From the IMG/VR virus record IMGVR_UViG_3300003322_000196, positions 1 to 48,141 of that record: a DNA stretch of 48,141 nt; one strand, given 5' to 3'. Shown piece by piece: positions 5,991 through 12,000 of the stretch (positions are counted from its first letter, which is position 1; every line of letters begins with the position of its first letter). A model generated the notes under the pieces. That model saw only the letters and a program-made list of their open reading frames with translations, ran no database searches and was not told where the DNA came from. The stretch comes from a virus. A program made the translations under genes and the position numbers.

Positions 5991-6325
5991 AGCACTTTCC
6001 AATCTGCTGGGATATCGGAGACGACTTCTTCAACTACTGCGGGTACTTCTTCAACTTCCGGTACGACTTCTACTCCTACTGGGGATACTTCATCAGCAGG
6101 GACCAAATCCTTGATGAACATCTCATCGAGAGCCATAGTGATAGTCACAGACCTACGAGGCTTCATAAGCCGTAGGGCTCCATCGAAGTCCCAGGCGTCC
6201 ATGAACTCGTCCTGCTGGATCTCCAGATCGTTCACGTACCCGATGAAGACCCATTCTCGATCTCCAGCGTTCATATAGATCCGTGTGGGACCGTTCTGCT
6301 CTGGGCTTAATCGGGTCATCATCAC
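5987..6325 (-). CDS. Unknown acidic protein with Val/Glu/Pro-rich tail, 112 aa
   Basis: An N-terminal 75 residues that look folded (TRIYMNAGDREWVFIGYVND) are followed by a low-complexity acidic tail with repeated VEE/VPE steps. The start is at a run of three ATG codons at 6317-6325 overlapping the upstream stop. The tail suggests an extended or partner-binding segment. Confidence 0.75.
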   Translation of the reverse strand: MMMTRLSPEQNGPTRIYMNAGDREWVFIGYVNDLEIQQDEFMDAWDFDGALRLMKPRRSVTITMALDEMFIKDLVPADEVSPVGVEVVPEVEEVPAVVEEVVSDIPADWKVL

Positions 6326-6546
6326 TTGTCCTTTACATTCAACGGCTTTCCGTCAGACTTCGGGTGCTTCACCCGGAACCGTTCGTACAGATCCATGACG
6401 GACTGGTCTTCCTCGTTACCCTGTTCAGGGATAAGCTCCAGTACGAAGTCGGTTCTGTCGCCGAGGAAGTTGACGGGGATCTTGCCCTCTCGTTCCACAG
6501 TGACTTTGATCTTGTCGTTGGGCAGAGTCTCGATACTGAGGCGCAT
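6322..6546 (-). CDS. Unknown protein, 74 aa, first gene of the leftward 6.5-kb run
   Basis: ATG 6544-6546 is chosen because GGAAG lies six bases upstream; a TTG at 6558 is possible. Product MRLSIETLPNDKIKVTVERE... is a small beta-rich fold followed by a helix and a basic end. It is divergent from the glycoside hydrolase gene, so the leftward promoter should be in 6547-6613. Confidence 0.75.
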   Translation of the reverse strand: MRLSIETLPNDKIKVTVEREGKIPVNFLGDRTDFVLELIPEQGNEEDQSVMDLYERFRVKHPKSDGKPLNVKDK

Positions 6547-6552
6547 GCGGAC

Positions 6553-6580
6553 TTCCAATCCGAATTATCTACGTTATTAT
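6553..6580 (+). promoter_or_regulatory. Possible promoter for the GH16 gene
   Basis: In the divergent AT-rich gap, TTCCAA (6553-6558) and TATTAT (6575-6580) are 16 bases apart, and the ribosome site GAGGAGG follows at about 6599-6605. The -35 match is poor, so this is tentative. The gap must also hold the leftward promoter. Confidence 0.3.
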
Positions 6581-6613
6581 GGTACCTACCTGAACCCGAG
6601 GAGGTCAAGTATC

Positions 6614-7531
6614 GTGAGGTTTAAGGTACTGATGGTTGCAGGAGTGCTGGCTGGGGCTGCTGCTCTAGCTACCGCTCCGGCTAACGCAGCCGACACATTC
6701 CCGTCGCAGGATGCGTGCGGGGTCATCAACAACAACATGCCGTCTGGGAACTGCGGTCCGTTCACCCAGACCTTCAAGGAGAACTTCAACGGGGATACTG
6801 TTCCTCTGGGCAGTTTCTCCGACTGTAACCACAACGTGGATACGGCTGCCGCGTACTGCGGTGGCCTGGCGTCTTACCCGGAGTACTACGCCAACTGGTG
6901 GGCGTACCCTACGGGCTGGGACGACACCGCGAAGTCCGGAGCCGATGGTAACGGTGGTGCGCCGTACGGCGGTGCCTACCGTGCCGACAAGGTGACCAGC
7001 GTCAGTCCGAACGGGTACGACGGCACGGGCACCATGAAGGTCGACATGTACCGTCCGTCGACTGGCACCGACAACTACGTGGCGGCCATGGTCCCACGTA
7101 AGTGCATGCAGCAGCGCTACGGCAAGTACTCGGAGCGTTGGAAGGTCACCCGTAACGATGGTGGCTTCAAGTCGGCTCACCTCTTCTACGAGGGTGGTCA
7201 GGAGATCGACTACCCTGAGAACGACTACGGTCAGCAGATCTCGGCGTACACCCACCCGCAGGGCGGCAACTGGGACACCAATGTCAACTGGACCGGGGCG
7301 GCTCACACCACCTCGATCGAGTGGACGCCCAACACCGTGAAGTTCTACCTCGACGGAAAGCTCGTCGGTCAGGGCTCTACGGCAATGCCAACGGCTAGCT
7401 GGATTCTCCAGAACGAGTCGAGCATTATGGGGCCGTACGCGGCCCGTGGCGCTCACTCCGTTCTGGAGACTACCTGGGTGACGTGCTACAAGTACAACTC
7501 CACAGTTGCCAAGCGGCTGAAGTGGAAGTAA
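6614..7531 (+). CDS. Secreted GH16-type glycoside hydrolase
   Basis: A 305-residue protein. The start GTG at 6614 follows GAGGAGG. Residues 1-26 form a Sec signal peptide (basic start, LMVAGVLAGAAALATAP core, ANA-A cleavage). The mature part carries the GH16 signature E-x-D-x-x-E (GGQEIDYPENDYG; E197, D199, E202) and the later HTTSIEWTPNTVKFYLDGK segment (231-249) typical of this lectin-like jelly-roll family, which cleaves beta-glucans, agars or related glycans by a retaining mechanism. Substrate cannot be read from sequence. Six Cys may form disulfides outside the cell. It is the only rightward gene in the leftward block and has its own terminator, so it looks like a moron. It is not fused to tail domains. 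Confidence 0.82.
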   Translation: MRFKVLMVAGVLAGAAALATAPANAADTFPSQDACGVINNNMPSGNCGPFTQTFKENFNGDTVPLGSFSDCNHNVDTAAAYCGGLASYPEYYANWWAYPTGWDDTAKSGADGNGGAPYGGAYRADKVTSVSPNGYDGTGTMKVDMYRPSTGTDNYVAAMVPRKCMQQRYGKYSERWKVTRNDGGFKSAHLFYEGGQEIDYPENDYGQQISAYTHPQGGNWDTNVNWTGAAHTTSIEWTPNTVKFYLDGKLVGQGSTAMPTASWILQNESSIMGPYAARGAHSVLETTWVTCYKYNSTVAKRLKWK

Positions 7532-7559
7532 GCTAGTAGGCACGGCTGGCACCGAAAGG

Positions 7560-7592
7560 AAAGGGACCCTCGGGGAGAGGGTCCCTTTCTTA
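7560..7592 (+). terminator. Bidirectional terminator after GH16 gene
   Basis: Perfect 12-base-pair stem (7560-7571 with 7577-7588), GGGGA loop, followed by CTTATTT on the plus strand and by TTTCCTTTC on the minus strand. It lies between the rightward hydrolase and the convergent leftward-coded gene 7590-7835. Confidence 0.88.
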
Positions 7593-7835
7593 TTTGATGA
7601 CCGCGACATGTTCGCCGGTCTGACACAGAACACAGAAGACGTTGGAGCGCTGAGCGTGGTAGATGACCTCGGGATCGAAGCACTCCCCGCAGACGAACGC
7701 TCCGTATGCACGGTTGATATAGCACTCGTCGCCTCGCCAGGCGTAATCCCAGATGTCCTCGGCCGATGGTCGGCTTGCACCGACATCGCTGCCGCACAGG
7801 TCGCAGATGAGGGTGTAGCTAACACTTAACCCCAT
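7590..7835 (-). CDS. Zinc-binding protein with three Cys pairs, 81 aa
   Basis: MGLSVSYTLICDLCGSDVG then CGEC in the middle and CVLC near the end: three Cys pairs, at least one zinc ribbon. ATG 7833-7835 overlaps the upstream stop (TAATG) with GGAGG eight bases before it. It is last in its run and its stop abuts the terminator. Role unknown. Confidence 0.8.
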   Translation of the reverse strand: MGLSVSYTLICDLCGSDVGASRPSAEDIWDYAWRGDECYINRAYGAFVCGECFDPEVIYHAQRSNVFCVLCQTGEHVAVIK

Positions 7836-7981
7836 TACGAATACCTCCGGTTCAGCTCAGCCAGGTCGCGTGCCGCAAGGGCAAAAGGCAGGTAATTCCA
7901 GAAGACAATGAACCAGAAGGTTACGACCCTAGCCCACGCGATGAACATCGCCATCGTTAGCAGGGGTAGTCTTGTGTTCAC
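7835..7981 (-). CDS. Small membrane protein, 48 aa
   Basis: GTG 7979-7981 is chosen because GGAGG lies seven bases upstream. The product has a hydrophobic stretch from about residue 8 to 36 (LTMAMFIAWARVVTFWFIVF and following) and a polar, Arg-containing C terminus, so one or two membrane passes. It overlaps the next membrane protein gene by 53 bases in a different frame. The pair may work together. Confidence 0.65.
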   Translation of the reverse strand: MNTRLPLLTMAMFIAWARVVTFWFIVFWNYLPFALAARDLAELNRRYS

Positions 7982-8156
7982 GCTCAGACCTCCACTCGAT
8001 AAAGGTAGCAATAGCACCAACAAGGGCTGCTGGCCCTACACCGAGTACTAGATAGACGCCTGCTGGCTCGCCGCAAGGTAGTGCAATGACACCACCAATG
8101 ACGACGAGCCAGCAGACTGCGGTAAAGATCAGTGACAAACGGAGTCCGTAGCTCAT
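7929..8156 (-). CDS. Two-helix membrane protein, 75 aa
   Basis: Two hydrophobic helices (about residues 6-26 and 34-53) separated by a short loop with one Cys, then a charged C-terminal tail (EWRSEREHKTTPANDGD). ATG 8156 has a strong GGGAGGG. It could be an inner-membrane early protein such as a superinfection-exclusion type factor; that is only inference. Confidence 0.75.
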   Translation of the reverse strand: MSYGLRLSLIFTAVCWLVVIGGVIALPCGEPAGVYLVLGVGPAALVGAIATFIEWRSEREHKTTPANDGDVHRVG

Positions 8157-8197
8157 GGACCCTCCCGTGGGGGATAGCGTGTCACTAAGATTACAGT

Positions 8198-8518
8198 TTA
8201 GGCACGTCGCCTGTCAATCGACTCGACCCAGCAAACGGCCACCGCTGCGACCTGCACCAATTCCTCACGTAGCCGGTCAAGGTCGCTTTCTGCGAAGGCT
8301 TCATAGACCTCTTCGAGCAGGATGTCTCGCCAGGTCAGGGTGCCACTGTCAACGTAGAAGTCGTTGAGAGCCTTTACCCGGTTGGCACGCCATTCATCCT
8401 CTGTCAGGTTCGTGCCATCTGGGTGGTTCTGCTCGCCCCATCGGTCGTCCTGTTTTGCGCGTTCTGCGTACACGTCAACTAAGACGTTGCGAATGGAGTC
8501 TCCGGGCATTTTCTTCAC
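8198..8518 (-). CDS. MazG-like NTP pyrophosphohydrolase
   Basis: 106 residues. The opening of the domain (VYAERAKQDDRWGEQ) and the EEVYEAFAESD...LREELVQVAAVAV pair match the all-alpha NTP pyrophosphatase pattern in which two Glu-rich helices bind magnesium and the nucleotide triphosphate. Phage members hydrolyse (d)NTPs or lower ppGpp-related signals to favour phage DNA synthesis. GTG 8516-8518 overlaps the upstream TAG, with GAGGA before it. It is the only clearly enzymatic gene in the leftward small-gene block. Family confidence is good; substrate unknown. Confidence 0.75.
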   Translation of the reverse strand: MKKMPGDSIRNVLVDVYAERAKQDDRWGEQNHPDGTNLTEDEWRANRVKALNDFYVDSGTLTWRDILLEEVYEAFAESDLDRLREELVQVAAVAVCWVESIDRRRA

Positions 8519-8730
8519 TACAGTTCCTCGTCGTAAAGGCCGTACTTAGCCGCGTAGATCAGCAGCTTCTTAGCGATAGGGGTATACAGCTCGTCTGAGA
8601 GCACACCGTCGTCGTCGTTGAAGAACTCGGCTAGTCCCTTGAGTTCTTCGGGGGTGAATAGTACGGATAGGCGCTGAGGTTGAGTTTCCCTCGCCTCTTC
8701 CGATACTGCCTTTGCGTCCACCATGTCCAC
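8518..8730 (-). CDS. Unknown protein, 70 aa
   Basis: The start is set at GTG 8728-8730 with AAGGA seven bases upstream, 13 bases after the stop of the previous gene; a TTG at 8790 would overlap that gene and looks weaker. The sequence has an SVLFTPEELKGLAEFF helix and an acidic loop, then a helix ending DEEL. No family recognised. Overlaps the MazG-like gene by one base. Confidence 0.68.
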   Translation of the reverse strand: MDMVDAKAVSEEARETQPQRLSVLFTPEELKGLAEFFNDDDGVLSDELYTPIAKKLLIYAAKYGLYDEEL

Positions 8731-8743
8731 AGGAGCATCCTTA

Positions 8744-9139
8744 TCATGGGTGGGCCCTTCGAAAGAACCCCGGTCCGTATTCCAGCTCAACCAGTGTCCG
8801 ATCGTACTCCGCCCTTTCTTCCTTGTTCAACCGGTTGTCGCGATCTAACGCCACGTTCCACCGGTACTTGCGGTTTACGTCGGATACGTTGTCGTATCCG
8901 GTATTGTAGGGCAGGGTCATTTCGTCTTGCACTCCGGGCATCGACTCGGAAATCGACCGCGTGAACCATTCCGGAAGACCTGGGTCCCGCAATCCACGCA
9001 CGTCCTCGGCCGTGTAGATCTGTTCGTGTCTTCCGATGTGGGCGAGGATGGTGTCACTGGAGCCGAGGGGACCGACGATGATTCCGCCGGGGGCGTACGG
9101 CGTGACGAAACCGTGCTCCCCTTCGTCTTGCAGTCGCAT
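8744..9139 (-). CDS. Unknown protein with a tape-measure-like GGxxxGPxxSxD motif, 131 aa
   Basis: Residues 17-50 (PGGIIVGPLGSSDTILAHIG, then EQIYTAEDVRGL) match the pattern repeated three times in this phage's tape measure (GG..xGPGSGTSDSI.ARLSNGEYV...AV). The C-terminal 60 residues are acidic and polar. ATG 9137-9139 has a closely spaced GAGGA. The first 220 bases overlap another plausible gene in a different frame. An alternative is a 58-residue product from ATG 8918-8920, which overlaps that gene's stop. The motif match is the reason for preferring the long form. Confidence 0.6.
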   Translation of the reverse strand: MRLQDEGEHGFVTPYAPGGIIVGPLGSSDTILAHIGRHEQIYTAEDVRGLRDPGLPEWFTRSISESMPGVQDEMTLPYNTGYDNVSDVNRKYRWNVALDRDNRLNKEERAEYDRTLVELEYGPGFFRRAHP

Positions 9140-9267
9140 CCGTCCTCACAGACACAGTCAAGGGTGTAGGCGTTGAAGCAGCAAGGGCCGAAGCACTGAC
9201 AGTACTCCAGCCCTCCCGGCATCCTTTTCAGGTGCCGGTCGCCGCCCACGAGATCGTGGTTAGACAT
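8917..9267 (-). CDS. Two-part Cys-rich protein overlapping the next gene, 116 aa
   Basis: The N-terminal half has eight cysteines (CQCFGPCCFN, CVCEDGCDC). A Ser/Thr/Pro-rich linker of about 40 residues follows. The C-terminal 27 residues have CVDCG...RGRFPSRCPEC, the C-x2-C...R-G-R-x-P-x-R-C-x2-C zinc motif common in actinophage proteins. ATG 9265-9267 overlaps the upstream stop. The C-terminal 223 bases are also read in another frame by the next gene, so either this is dual coding or one frame is illusory. Confidence 0.6.
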   Translation of the reverse strand: MSNHDLVGGDRHLKRMPGGLEYCQCFGPCCFNAYTLDCVCEDGCDCKTKGSTVSSRRTPPAESSSVPSAPVTPSSPTSEDTNRSTRPRTCVDCGTQVFRNGSRGRFPSRCPECKTK

Positions 9268-9502
9268 CGATCGGTTCCAGTTCCTTTGCGTAGAAGGGCC
9301 ACGCGACATCAGGCTCTTCGTCGAAAGCAACGTTGATCCGAGGGTCGTCGAAGAAGACGTAGTAGATAACCTCCTGCTGGAGATTGTCCTTGATTTCGCT
9401 GATGATGCCTGTATGTCCCTGAAACACGAGAGGGTCGCTCGCATCGTTAGCGTCGTACCCGTTGGTTCCGATTACGACGCGGATGCCCTCAGTCAAAGTC
9501 AT
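9260..9502 (-). CDS. Small beta-barrel-like protein, 80 aa
   Basis: Pattern GIRVVIGTNGYDA, GHTGIISEIKD, VIYYVFFDDPRI and PFYAKELEPID suggests an SH3/KOW-like barrel of the kind annotated as DUF4314-like in actinophages. It shares this outline with gene 1404-1610. It overlaps both neighbours (8 and 14 bases). Often such proteins are of unknown function; no active site is visible. Confidence 0.72.
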   Translation of the reverse strand: MTLTEGIRVVIGTNGYDANDASDPLVFQGHTGIISEIKDNLQQEVIYYVFFDDPRINVAFDEEPDVAWPFYAKELEPIDV

Positions 9503-9674
9503 AGTCGTTGAACTCCCGTACGTCTCGGGCCGCCTCTGGGCGATCCATCAATTCGAGCCAACTGGCGATTGTCTCGCCATACTCACGGAGGATGTCCTCC
9601 GCAAGTCGCTTACCGTACTCCCCGAGACCAAAATGGCGAGCCATTCGGTCTCGGGCAGATTCTGGCTTAGTCAC
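9489..9674 (-). CDS. Unknown helical protein, 61 aa
   Basis: GTG 9672-9674 follows AAGGA by eight bases and overlaps the stop of the preceding gene. The product is almost entirely helical (ARDRMARHFGLGEYGKRLAE...) with an acidic end. The frame continues open to 9752, but that part is Ser/Arg-rich shadow of the upstream gene. Family unknown. Confidence 0.7.
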   Translation of the reverse strand: MTKPESARDRMARHFGLGEYGKRLAEDILREYGETIASWLELMDRPEAARDVREFNDYDFD

Positions 9675-10023
9675 GGAAAATGTCCTTCGGTACGGGGCTG
9701 TGATCGAAGCCGAGGAACCGACGCTCTTCGAGGGACAGGGCATCAGACGCACCCATCACACTTTCGAAGGGTCCGAACCACTCCACGCCATCCTGGCAGC
9801 CCCACCCAGTGGTGTCGGCCCAACCGCTGTAGGCGTAGTAGGTGTTGATGTCGAACTGGTAGATTCCCGCGCAGTCCAGGGAGCCGTAGCCCTCCGGAGA
9901 AATCGCGTAAGAGCTGACCAGTGTCGCCTTGTCCCGCAGGCCGGAAATACGCTCAGGGGCCTTTGCCCAGATCTGGTCGTAGTCGTACTCGTCCATCTCG
10001 TACGGTTCGGTTTCGTCGTACAC
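9667..10023 (-). CDS. Unknown acidic protein, 118 aa, first gene of the leftward block
   Basis: GTG 10021-10023 follows GAGGG with good spacing; starts further upstream (to 10065) lack a better ribosome site. Aromatic and acidic N terminus (YDETEPYEMDEYDYDQIW) and a beta-rich centre (FDINTYYAYSGWADTTGWG). It is promoter-proximal in the leftward series, so probably among the earliest products. No family recognised. Confidence 0.7.
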   Translation of the reverse strand: MYDETEPYEMDEYDYDQIWAKAPERISGLRDKATLVSSYAISPEGYGSLDCAGIYQFDINTYYAYSGWADTTGWGCQDGVEWFGPFESVMGASDALSLEERRFLGFDHSPVPKDIFRD

Positions 10024-10050
10024 GATTCCCTCACTTTTGATCACTGCTGG

Positions 10051-10056
10051 TAGAAT
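10051..10056 (+). promoter_or_regulatory. Candidate -10 box (TAGAAT) before the late operon
   Basis: GGTAGAATGATCAG here matches GGTATAATGATCAG at 46231-46244 in all but one base; both precede rightward genes. No clear -35 is visible, so recognition may depend on the -10 or on a phage factor. Flanking TGATCA sites (about 10038 and 10057) could bind a regulator in this divergent gap. Confidence 0.45.
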
Positions 10057-10145
10057 GATCAGCATACCGCGCCATTTAGTGGACGCAAGACCTGGTGTCC
10101 GATCTTCTTAGGCCCAGACTACATGCACTAAAGGAGTTAACGCAA

Positions 10146-10283
10146 GTGTCACCTTCCGACTACTGCTTAGAGGGCGAACCGCACTCCTGGGACCTCACTG
10201 GCGAGGAGTGTACCTGCGGAGATGGCATGTGCCGACTGGAGTGCTCCGAATGTGGAGCGACTGACTACTACTGCGAGAGCTAA
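10146..10283 (+). CDS. Cys-rich miniprotein (45 aa) ahead of the terminase
   Basis: GTG 10146-10148 with AAGGAG at 10131-10136. Product VSPSDYCLEGEPHSWDLTGE... has CTCGDGMCRLECSEC and a final CES: seven cysteines in 45 residues, likely a zinc knuckle pair. First gene of the rightward packaging operon. It is not a recognisable small terminase. Function unknown. Confidence 0.65.
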   Translation: MSPSDYCLEGEPHSWDLTGEECTCGDGMCRLECSECGATDYYCES

Positions 10284-10288
10284 TAGAC

Positions 10289-10453
10289 ATGCTGACCTGT
10301 GAAGAGTGTGGCTGCCTGGTGGACCCGGAGATGACCGACACCCACCAGGACTGGCACGAGAGTCTTGTGAGGATTGCCAAGGAGTCGGTTGCTAACCCTA
10401 ACCGTACTCAGATCGACGAGCCATGGCCTGGGTTTTTCGTCCAGGACTGCTAA
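10289..10453 (+). CDS. Zinc-finger-like miniprotein (54 aa)
   Basis: ATG 10289-10291, stop TAA 10451-10453. MLTCEECGCLVDPEMTDTHQ continues DWH: C-x2-C followed by H-x3-H gives a single C2H2-type zinc site, a pattern I associate with small actinophage proteins beside the terminase. It lies six bases after the previous gene and ten before the terminase, so it is co-transcribed. DNA binding near packaging is a reasonable but untested guess. Confidence 0.68.
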   Translation: MLTCEECGCLVDPEMTDTHQDWHESLVRIAKESVANPNRTQIDEPWPGFFVQDC

Positions 10454-10462
10454 GGAGTCCAA

Positions 10463-11992
10463 ATGCTGCCCGATTGGAAGGCCGAGTTAGCCAAGGTAGA
10501 CCCTCGGCTTCTCGAAACCTCCGAGGGAAGGCGCGCTCTGTGTGAAACAGACCCTATGATGTTCGCCCTCACGTACTTGAGTCATCACCTCAAGGATGAT
10601 GAGGGCAATATCACCTTCGGAGAACATCATTTCAAGTGGTTTGAGCACGCAAAGAAGTGGATGGACCCCGCTCCACGCTTCCGAGAGTACCGTGACGCCT
10701 ATCTAGCCCCTCGATCCAGCGGTAAAAGTACCTTCTGGTTCCTAATTTTGCCTCTTTGGTGGGCTGCGTACGGCTATTCCACCTTCCTGGCGGCTTTCGC
10801 GGACTCCGGAGGCCAGGCTGAGCTGCATCTTCTGACCTTCAAGCGCGAATTGGATGAGAATCCGCTCCTCCGAGAGGATTTCCCAGACCTTTGCGCCCCT
10901 AAGAAGCGTGCTCGTGGCTCTGTCGAAGGTGACGCCAAGGGTATTCGTCTCTGTGCCAACGGTTTCATCTTCATGGCGAAGGGTGCGGACGCCAGTTCGC
11001 TCGGTATGAAGGTCGGTGCGAAGCGTCCAGACACGCTTTTGCTCGACGACATCGAGCCGGACGAGGCCAACTACTCCGTTTATCAGATGGAGCAGCGTCT
11101 GATCACCATTCAGGACGCCATTTTGCCGCTCAACGAGCGTGCAAGGGTCGTTTTGTCTGGAACCGTGACCATGCCTGGCTCTATTACCCACCAGTTGGTC
11201 AAGTATGCGGCCGGTTGGGTGGACGAAGAGAACCAGTTCGAGTGGATTGAGGCTCAGAACTTCCGCGTTCACCACCAGTTGCCCATCGAGGACAATCCTG
11301 ACGGCACAAGGCGCTCTTTCTGGCCTGCTAAGTGGTCTCTGACTGAGCTGGAGAACATCGAGCACACTCGCTCGTACCAGAAGAACTTCCTGAACAACCC
11401 GATGGCCATCGATTCCGAGTACTGGACGATGGACGACTTCACATACGGGGATCTGGACTTCTGTTCGTCCACAATCCTGTCTATCGATGGTGCGGTCACC
11501 GCAACCAAGGAATCTGACTACACTGGCATCGCAATTGTGGGCTACAGGCCACGTCATAGGGATAGTTCCGGAATACAGCCGCCACGTTGTGTCGTAAAAT
11601 ACGTGCGTGCTGTCAAAATGCACGGTAACGCCCTTCGAAGCCTCGTATTGAGCCTTCTGGAGTCAAATCCCGAGGTACGAGCCATTCTGGTAGAGACAAA
11701 CCAGGGTGGAGACAAGTGGCTTGAGACCCTGCATGGCATGCCCGTCAAGATCTACACGGTGCACAACAAGGAGAAGAAGGAGTCCAGGGCTGGACGACTT
11801 CTCAACTTGTATCAGATGTCACCGTCCCGCGTAATTCACACGAAGGTGTTCCCTCCGCTCGAAGAGCAGATGATCAACTTCCCGAAGGGCGCGAATGACG
11901 ACCTTATCGACGCTGTCGGTAACGCCGTCTTGATGTACCAGCGGCCAGAGAAGAAGCCGAAGGCCGGAGTTAAGTACCGACAGCCACGTTAG
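10463..11992 (+). CDS. terL: Terminase large subunit
   Basis: 509 residues; AAGGAG five bases before ATG. The N-terminal ATPase has a Walker A-like APRSSGKST (82-90) and Walker B TLLLDDIE (191-198), and an SGT coupling motif near 232-234. The C-terminal RNase-H-like nuclease shows D342 (SIDGAVTATKESDY), E411 (VETNQGG) and D479/D480-D483 (NDDLIDAVGNA), the usual acidic metal-binding set. It powers DNA translocation into the prohead and cuts the concatemer. No small subunit is recognisable upstream. Full length for the family. Confidence 0.93.
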   Translation: MLPDWKAELAKVDPRLLETSEGRRALCETDPMMFALTYLSHHLKDDEGNITFGEHHFKWFEHAKKWMDPAPRFREYRDAYLAPRSSGKSTFWFLILPLWWAAYGYSTFLAAFADSGGQAELHLLTFKRELDENPLLREDFPDLCAPKKRARGSVEGDAKGIRLCANGFIFMAKGADASSLGMKVGAKRPDTLLLDDIEPDEANYSVYQMEQRLITIQDAILPLNERARVVLSGTVTMPGSITHQLVKYAAGWVDEENQFEWIEAQNFRVHHQLPIEDNPDGTRRSFWPAKWSLTELENIEHTRSYQKNFLNNPMAIDSEYWTMDDFTYGDLDFCSSTILSIDGAVTATKESDYTGIAIVGYRPRHRDSSGIQPPRCVVKYVRAVKMHGNALRSLVLSLLESNPEVRAILVETNQGGDKWLETLHGMPVKIYTVHNKEKKESRAGRLLNLYQMSPSRVIHTKVFPPLEEQMINFPKGANDDLIDAVGNAVLMYQRPEKKPKAGVKYRQPR

Positions 11993-12000
11993 GAGGGGAA

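Noticed and set aside
6326-6613. N-terminal extension of the GH16 gene
   Set aside because: It covers a leftward gene and would put the signal peptide inside the protein; GTG 6614 has the ribosome site.
6665-7825. 386-residue leftward frame opposite the GH16 gene
   Set aside because: It runs through the terminator and across a real gene; Val/Arg/Thr-rich shadow.
9267-9444. Extension of the dual Cys protein upstream to 9444
   Set aside because: Ser/Arg/Thr-rich reflection of gene 9260-9502; ATG 9267 overlaps the upstream stop.
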